Of a DNA stretch of 17,580 nucleotides, positions 14,468 through 17,580 are shown piece by piece. Made by a program: the position numbers and the translations under genes. Positions within the stretch are counted from its first letter, which is position 1. The number at the start of each line of letters is the position of its first letter. Source of the stretch: CAZWEZ01 sp964632795 (GTDB lineage Bacteria; Pseudomonadota; Alphaproteobacteria; Rhodospirillales; 2-02-FULL-58-16); contig CAZWEZ010000079.1 of the NCBI GenBank assembly GCA_964632795.1, positions 1 through 17,580 of the forward strand, in the 5' to 3' direction. The notes beneath the pieces are model-generated. The model was not told where the DNA came from. It made no database searches and saw only the letters and a program-made list of their open reading frames with translations.

Positions 14468-15324
14468 GACGACCTCTCGGATGGGATCGCGACCGGGTGC
14501 GCCTTGGCCACGCGGTCGAGTTCGATCAATGTCTCGATAATATCAGGCAACTCTTTGATTGGAATCATGTTCGGTGCGTCGCTGGGCGCCGTGTCCGGGT
14601 CGGGATGGGTCTCGATGAAGACGGCGGCGACGCCGACCGCGACGGCGGCCCGGGCGAGCACCGGGGCGAACTCGCGCTGGCCGCCCGAGGCGGTCCCCCG
14701 GCCGCCCGGCTGCTGCACCGAATGGGTGGCGTCGAAGACCACCGGGCAGCCGGTTTGGGCCAGGATCGGCAGGGCCCGCATGTCCGAAACAAGGGTGTTG
14801 TAGCCGAAGCTGGCCCCGCGCTCGCAGACCATGACGTCGGTGTTGCCGGTGCTGTCGATCTTGGCCACCACGTTGGCCATGTCCCAGGGGGCCAGGAACT
14901 GGCCCTTCTTTACGTTGATCGCCTTGCCGGTGTTTCCGGCGGCAATAAGAAGGTCGGTCTGGCGGCACAGGAAGGCGGGGATCTGCAGGATGTCGACCGC
15001 CTCGGCGACGGGGCCGCACTGGGCCGCCTCGTGGACGTCGGTGAGCACCGGGCAGCCCACCGTCTCGCCGACCTCGGCCAGCACCGCCAGGCCCTCGGCG
15101 ATGCCGATCCCGCGCCGGCCGTCGATGCTGGTCCGGTTGGCCTTGTCGAACGAGCTCTTGTAGATCAGCCCGATCCCCAGCTTGCCGGCGATCTCCTCAA
15201 GGGCCCGCGCCACCTCCAGGGCGTGCCCCCGGCCCTCGATGACGCACGGCCCGGCGATCAACGCCAGCGCCAGGTCGTTGCCCAGGGTGACGTCGCCGAC
15301 GGTAATGTGACGGGGTTGGGTCAT
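14464..15324 (-). CDS. kdsA: 3-deoxy-D-manno-octulosonate 8-phosphate synthase
   Basis: A 286-residue aldolase-type enzyme that condenses arabinose 5-phosphate with PEP to make Kdo-8-phosphate for lipopolysaccharide inner core. Motifs include LIAGPCVIEGRGHALEVA, IYKSSFDKANRTS, LTDVHEAAQ, IPAFLCRQTDLL, NVKKGQFLAPWDM and DATHSVQQPGG. I chose the ATG at 15324 (MTQPRHITVG); the longer frame to 15432 adds 36 residues lying inside the ParA-like gene and is not credible. No ribosome binding site is visible before this ATG, which comes 7 bases after the ParA-like stop, so translation probably depends on ribosomes finishing that gene. It is followed by eno with an ATGA overlap. Confidence 0.96.
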   Translation of the reverse strand: MTQPRHITVGDVTLGNDLALALIAGPCVIEGRGHALEVARALEEIAGKLGIGLIYKSSFDKANRTSIDGRRGIGIAEGLAVLAEVGETVGCPVLTDVHEAAQCGPVAEAVDILQIPAFLCRQTDLLIAAGNTGKAINVKKGQFLAPWDMANVVAKIDSTGNTDVMVCERGASFGYNTLVSDMRALPILAQTGCPVVFDATHSVQQPGGRGTASGGQREFAPVLARAAVAVGVAAVFIETHPDPDTAPSDAPNMIPIKELPDIIETLIELDRVAKAHPVAIPSERSS

Positions 15325-15331
15325 CGGCTGA

Positions 15332-16321
15332 TCAGATTCGGATTTCAACCTGCTCAGCGATTTGACGGGCCAATTTTTCAAAATGGCAAAAGGAATCCGC
15401 CGCGGCTTGAGCATGTGCCCCGATAGCGCCATCCGCCGGCTTTAGGTAGAACACGGGCTTTTGCGCTTCCTGAGCCAATGGCATGAGGCTGCGGTAATGC
15501 TTCAACAGGGCCAGGCAATTCGTATCCGACTCAACACTTGAGGGGTTATGCAACGGCTCTCCCAAGATCGATCTCCGATATTCCCCAGGAATCTGGGCGA
15601 TCCACTTCTCGAATGCTTTGGTAGGTCTATCGAGGCGAACGGCATGTTGGAGCACCACGTATCCCACGGTTTTCATGTTCCCTTTGGGAAGCCATAATTC
15701 ATCCGGGATGGGGTTTGTTTCAAAGCGTTGGTTCCAGCCATCACGCCATTCCCGCAATGTCGGTCCAAGGTTCCGCAGACCCTGCAACGAGAATAGATCG
15801 GGAGCCAACGGCACGACGACATAATCAGAGGCGATCAATGCCGAGCGATTAATCGCCCCGAGATTGGGGCCGACGTCGATGAGCACGAGATTGGCATCCG
15901 CGATCTCGGCTGCCTTGGCGATAATCCGCGAGAAAGCCGAGGTAATCCTAAATGCGCGCTCGTCTTTGTCCAGGCACTTCGGCCAGACCTCACTCAGGGC
16001 ATCCTCGAAGCGGGACAAGGTCAGATCGCCGACGAGAAGAGAAAGGTTATGCTCGATGCTTACCAAATGAGGAACTGCGAAATCACCGGTTGCCCTGATA
16101 AGCGGCCGCACACTTCCGAAAACGGTGCCTGAACGCTTATCATCCGACCATAACTTCTCGAGAATATCCTCATTCAGGAATGCGGCGGACAAATTTGCCT
16201 GAGGATCGAGATCGGCGGCGATCACACGTTCTCCCAACTCGGAGAACATCCACGCCAAGTGATAGACAAGAGAGGTTTTTCCCACCCCCCCCTTGTTATT
16301 GAAAAATGTGACCGTTTTCAC
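15332..16321 (-). CDS. ParA-like deviant Walker ATPase of a two-gene cassette
   Basis: A 329-residue ParA/MinD-superfamily ATPase. The deviant Walker A motif is KGGVGKTS (10-17) with the signature lysine, Walker A' is ADLDPQANLS (36-45), and Walker B is LVLIDVGPNLG (145-155). The family is expected to dimerise with ATP and bind nucleoid DNA or partner proteins. After about residue 180 the sequence departs from plain partition ParAs, with a long insertion and C-terminal helical region. No parB follows, so it is not a standard chromosome-segregation pair. It starts with GTG directly after the TGA of the upstream AlbA_2 gene; GAGGT lies 6 bases before it. Lines I counted are near 47-58% GC, well below neighbouring kdsA and eno. 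Likely transferred; function unknown. Confidence 0.88.
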   Translation of the reverse strand: MKTVTFFNNKGGVGKTSLVYHLAWMFSELGERVIAADLDPQANLSAAFLNEDILEKLWSDDKRSGTVFGSVRPLIRATGDFAVPHLVSIEHNLSLLVGDLTLSRFEDALSEVWPKCLDKDERAFRITSAFSRIIAKAAEIADANLVLIDVGPNLGAINRSALIASDYVVVPLAPDLFSLQGLRNLGPTLREWRDGWNQRFETNPIPDELWLPKGNMKTVGYVVLQHAVRLDRPTKAFEKWIAQIPGEYRRSILGEPLHNPSSVESDTNCLALLKHYRSLMPLAQEAQKPVFYLKPADGAIGAHAQAAADSFCHFEKLARQIAEQVEIRI

Positions 16322-17506
16322 TCATCGACCTCGTATCACCACCAGCACATTCGTGTCCTCTACCACGAACTCAGCTTCGGGGTTATCGTTATTCCTCAGT
16401 TCCTGCTGTGCTGTAGGTATACCGATCCCGAAACGCTGTACATAACCGAGCACCTTCATAGCCTCGGCCAAGTGCGGGTTTCGGTAGTCCGTGAGTCCGG
16501 GTTGTCCGAAATTGGCGCGCGTGACCTGTCCGAAAGGGCCACCGGGACTGTATACTTCCACGCGGTCACTGAACCAGTTGATTCGTATAGGCGCGTTACT
16601 GTCCTCGTAAACGCGGTGAAGAACAGCGTTGCGGATGATCTGTTGGAGGGCGGCCAGCGGGTAGTCGGGCCTCGGGACGTCCGTGGCGGTGGGGGGTACG
16701 GTAAGTGCGACGGAGATATTGATCCGAAGCAACTCATCCACCTGACGCAATACATCCAAGAGAGGGCCACCGATCTCCTTTTGGTCCTTGATTTCCGCTG
16801 TCAATTCGGTGCCGCCTACCCGGAGAATCTGGATGTATGCGCCCGGCATGAAATCCCGTGGTTCCTTTCCCAATACCAAAAGCCCGGTTACGGTTGGAAT
16901 GCCGTCCACGGTCGCCAGCCGTAGCGACGCGAGTTGATGCTCGATCGAGCGTATATTCTCCGCCGTAATGTCCGGGTGAATTGCCATGGGCAGATATTCG
17001 CGTTGAAATCGGAGAACGTCCAGGTCATCCAGCGAAGCAGCAAGAACGGGCCGTAGATCGAAAGGAAGATCACCCAAACGGCGCTTTTCCGTAAGCCGTC
17101 TTTCTTCCTCCGGGGTGGCAATCCCCCGACGGGGGCCTACCCGGATGAAAGTTCTTCCTCTGAACCGCAGGGGTGGGCTGTCGGAGGGTGAAACGACAAC
17201 GACCACCATATCGCAGCCACGCAACCGTCGTTTCTGTACCGCCATGACAGGAAACGGATAGATATTTCCATTGGACCGCAAATCGGCAAGCCGTAGTAAC
17301 ATCTCGTCTGAAATGTCAAGGTCAGCGCAACTTCCGTCATCGTTTGCACCAACGTAGACTACCCCTGGAAGTCCTTGGTTCGGCGAGTCGTTGGCGAAGG
17401 CGCAAATGGCCTCGCAAATCCTGTCGCGGTCCGCGTCCGACGCCTTACGCTCCACTCGGTCGGATTCCAGGTCGATCAGGAGGGCCTCAAGTTCGATGTC
17501 CTCCAT
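16322..17506 (-). CDS. AlbA_2 (Schlafen-type) plus GHKL ATPase domain protein
   Basis: A 394-residue protein with two recognisable parts. Residues about 10-130 match the AlbA_2/Schlafen nucleic-acid-related domain: ESDRVERKAS with Glu19-Arg-Lys21, AICAFAND, VVYVGANDDGS, and a later FIRVGPRR. Residues about 280-394 look like the HATPase_c_4 type of GHKL fold: RNAVLHR (N box, 292-298), SDRVEVYSPGGP (G1) and GYVQRFGIGIPTA (G2-like). This is the architecture often annotated as RecG-like ATP-binding protein (COG2865); no helicase motors are present. I prefer the ATG at 17506, with AGGAG 7 bases upstream; the GTG at 17512 has almost no spacer. The stop abuts the ParA-like start. GC is lower than in flanking genes. 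Biological role is unknown; defence or regulation is only a hypothesis. Confidence 0.85.
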   Translation of the reverse strand: MEDIELEALLIDLESDRVERKASDADRDRICEAICAFANDSPNQGLPGVVYVGANDDGSCADLDISDEMLLRLADLRSNGNIYPFPVMAVQKRRLRGCDMVVVVVSPSDSPPLRFRGRTFIRVGPRRGIATPEEERRLTEKRRLGDLPFDLRPVLAASLDDLDVLRFQREYLPMAIHPDITAENIRSIEHQLASLRLATVDGIPTVTGLLVLGKEPRDFMPGAYIQILRVGGTELTAEIKDQKEIGGPLLDVLRQVDELLRINISVALTVPPTATDVPRPDYPLAALQQIIRNAVLHRVYEDSNAPIRINWFSDRVEVYSPGGPFGQVTRANFGQPGLTDYRNPHLAEAMKVLGYVQRFGIGIPTAQQELRNNDNPEAEFVVEDTNVLVVIRGR

Positions 17507-17516
17507 GGACACGCTC

Positions 17517-17580
17517 CTAAACCAACCGCGCCTGGTCGACGGCGGCGCCGATGAACGAGGTGAACAGGGGGTGGGGATCG
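17517..17580 (-). CDS. pyrG: CTP synthase, C-terminal end only
   Basis: The last 20 codons and TAG stop of a minus-strand gene enter from the right edge. The peptide ends HPLFTSFIGAAVDQARLV, the typical C-terminus of the glutaminase domain of CTP synthase. Its stop codon overlaps the AGGAG ribosome binding site of the downstream AlbA_2 gene. The rest lies outside the window. Confidence 0.85.
   Translation of the reverse strand, partial: DPHPLFTSFIGAAVDQARLV

Larger units (their letters stand above)
15325..17516 (-). other. Putative horizontally acquired two-gene insert in the pyrG-kdsA operon
   Basis: The AlbA_2-GHKL and ParA-like genes fill the whole space between pyrG and kdsA: 10 bases after the pyrG stop, 0 bases between the two, and 7 bases before kdsA. 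Composition drops to roughly 47-62% GC in lines I counted, against about 63-80% in sampled kdsA and eno lines. No transposase, integrase, tRNA, or clear direct repeats mark the edges, so the mode of entry is not visible. The insert appears to have no promoter of its own and would be transcribed with essential genes. Confidence 0.55.

Noticed and set aside
15332..16321. Chromosome partition parA of a parABS locus
   Set aside because: No parB gene or clustered parS-like palindromes are visible, and the C-terminal part is unlike short partition ParAs.

Overview
The window looks like a chromosomal stretch from a GC-rich alphaproteobacterium, probably Rhodospirillales-like. The strongest reason is the minus-strand gene order pyrG - kdsA - eno - ftsB - pdhA - pdhB - pdhC - lpdA - lipA - coq10-type, which converges on pgpA-cinA on the plus strand. 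Other pointers are a pyruvate dehydrogenase E1 beta with its own N-terminal lipoyl domain and a bactofilin/M23 peptidase pair. The family and order assignments are from memory of gene content, not from a search. 

Layout from left to right. (1) 1-1929: an alpha/beta hydrolase and a serine/threonine dehydratase-like PLP enzyme with overlapping stop and start codons. The hydrolase is bracketed by two inverted copies of a 26-bp repeat. The right copy extends to a perfect 10-bp-arm palindrome that lies across the hydrolase stop and the dehydratase start. (2) 1951-3721, minus: a membrane-anchored coiled-coil M23 peptidase and an overlapping bactofilin, a cell-shape/peptidoglycan pair. (3) 3742-4080: a divergent intergenic region. 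(4) 4081-5066, plus: pgpA and the short CinA-C amidase. (5) 5063-11420, minus: a ubiquinone-binding Coq10/RatA-type protein, lipoyl synthase, and E3, E2, E1-beta and E1-alpha of pyruvate dehydrogenase. LipA makes the lipoyl cofactor that E1-beta and E2 carry, so this is one functional block. (6) 11520-13117, minus: an FtsB/DivIC-type division protein and a secreted Sel1-repeat protein. The Sel1 gene is interrupted by a 100-N assembly gap that falls inside its near-identical 108-bp tandem repeats. (7) 13178-15324, minus: eno and kdsA. (8) 15332-17506, minus: two genes of visibly lower GC, a ParA-like ATPase and an AlbA_2/GHKL-ATPase protein. They are wedged without spacers between kdsA and pyrG. 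(9) 17517-17580: the last codons of pyrG. 

The best candidate for an undescribed system is the two-gene AlbA_2-GHKL + ParA cassette. It is compositionally foreign, translationally coupled, has no parB partner, and sits in the transcription unit of essential metabolic genes. The second is the inverted repeat around the hydrolase, whose palindrome would place the dehydratase ribosome binding site in an RNA stem. Most of the rest is ordinary housekeeping sequence.
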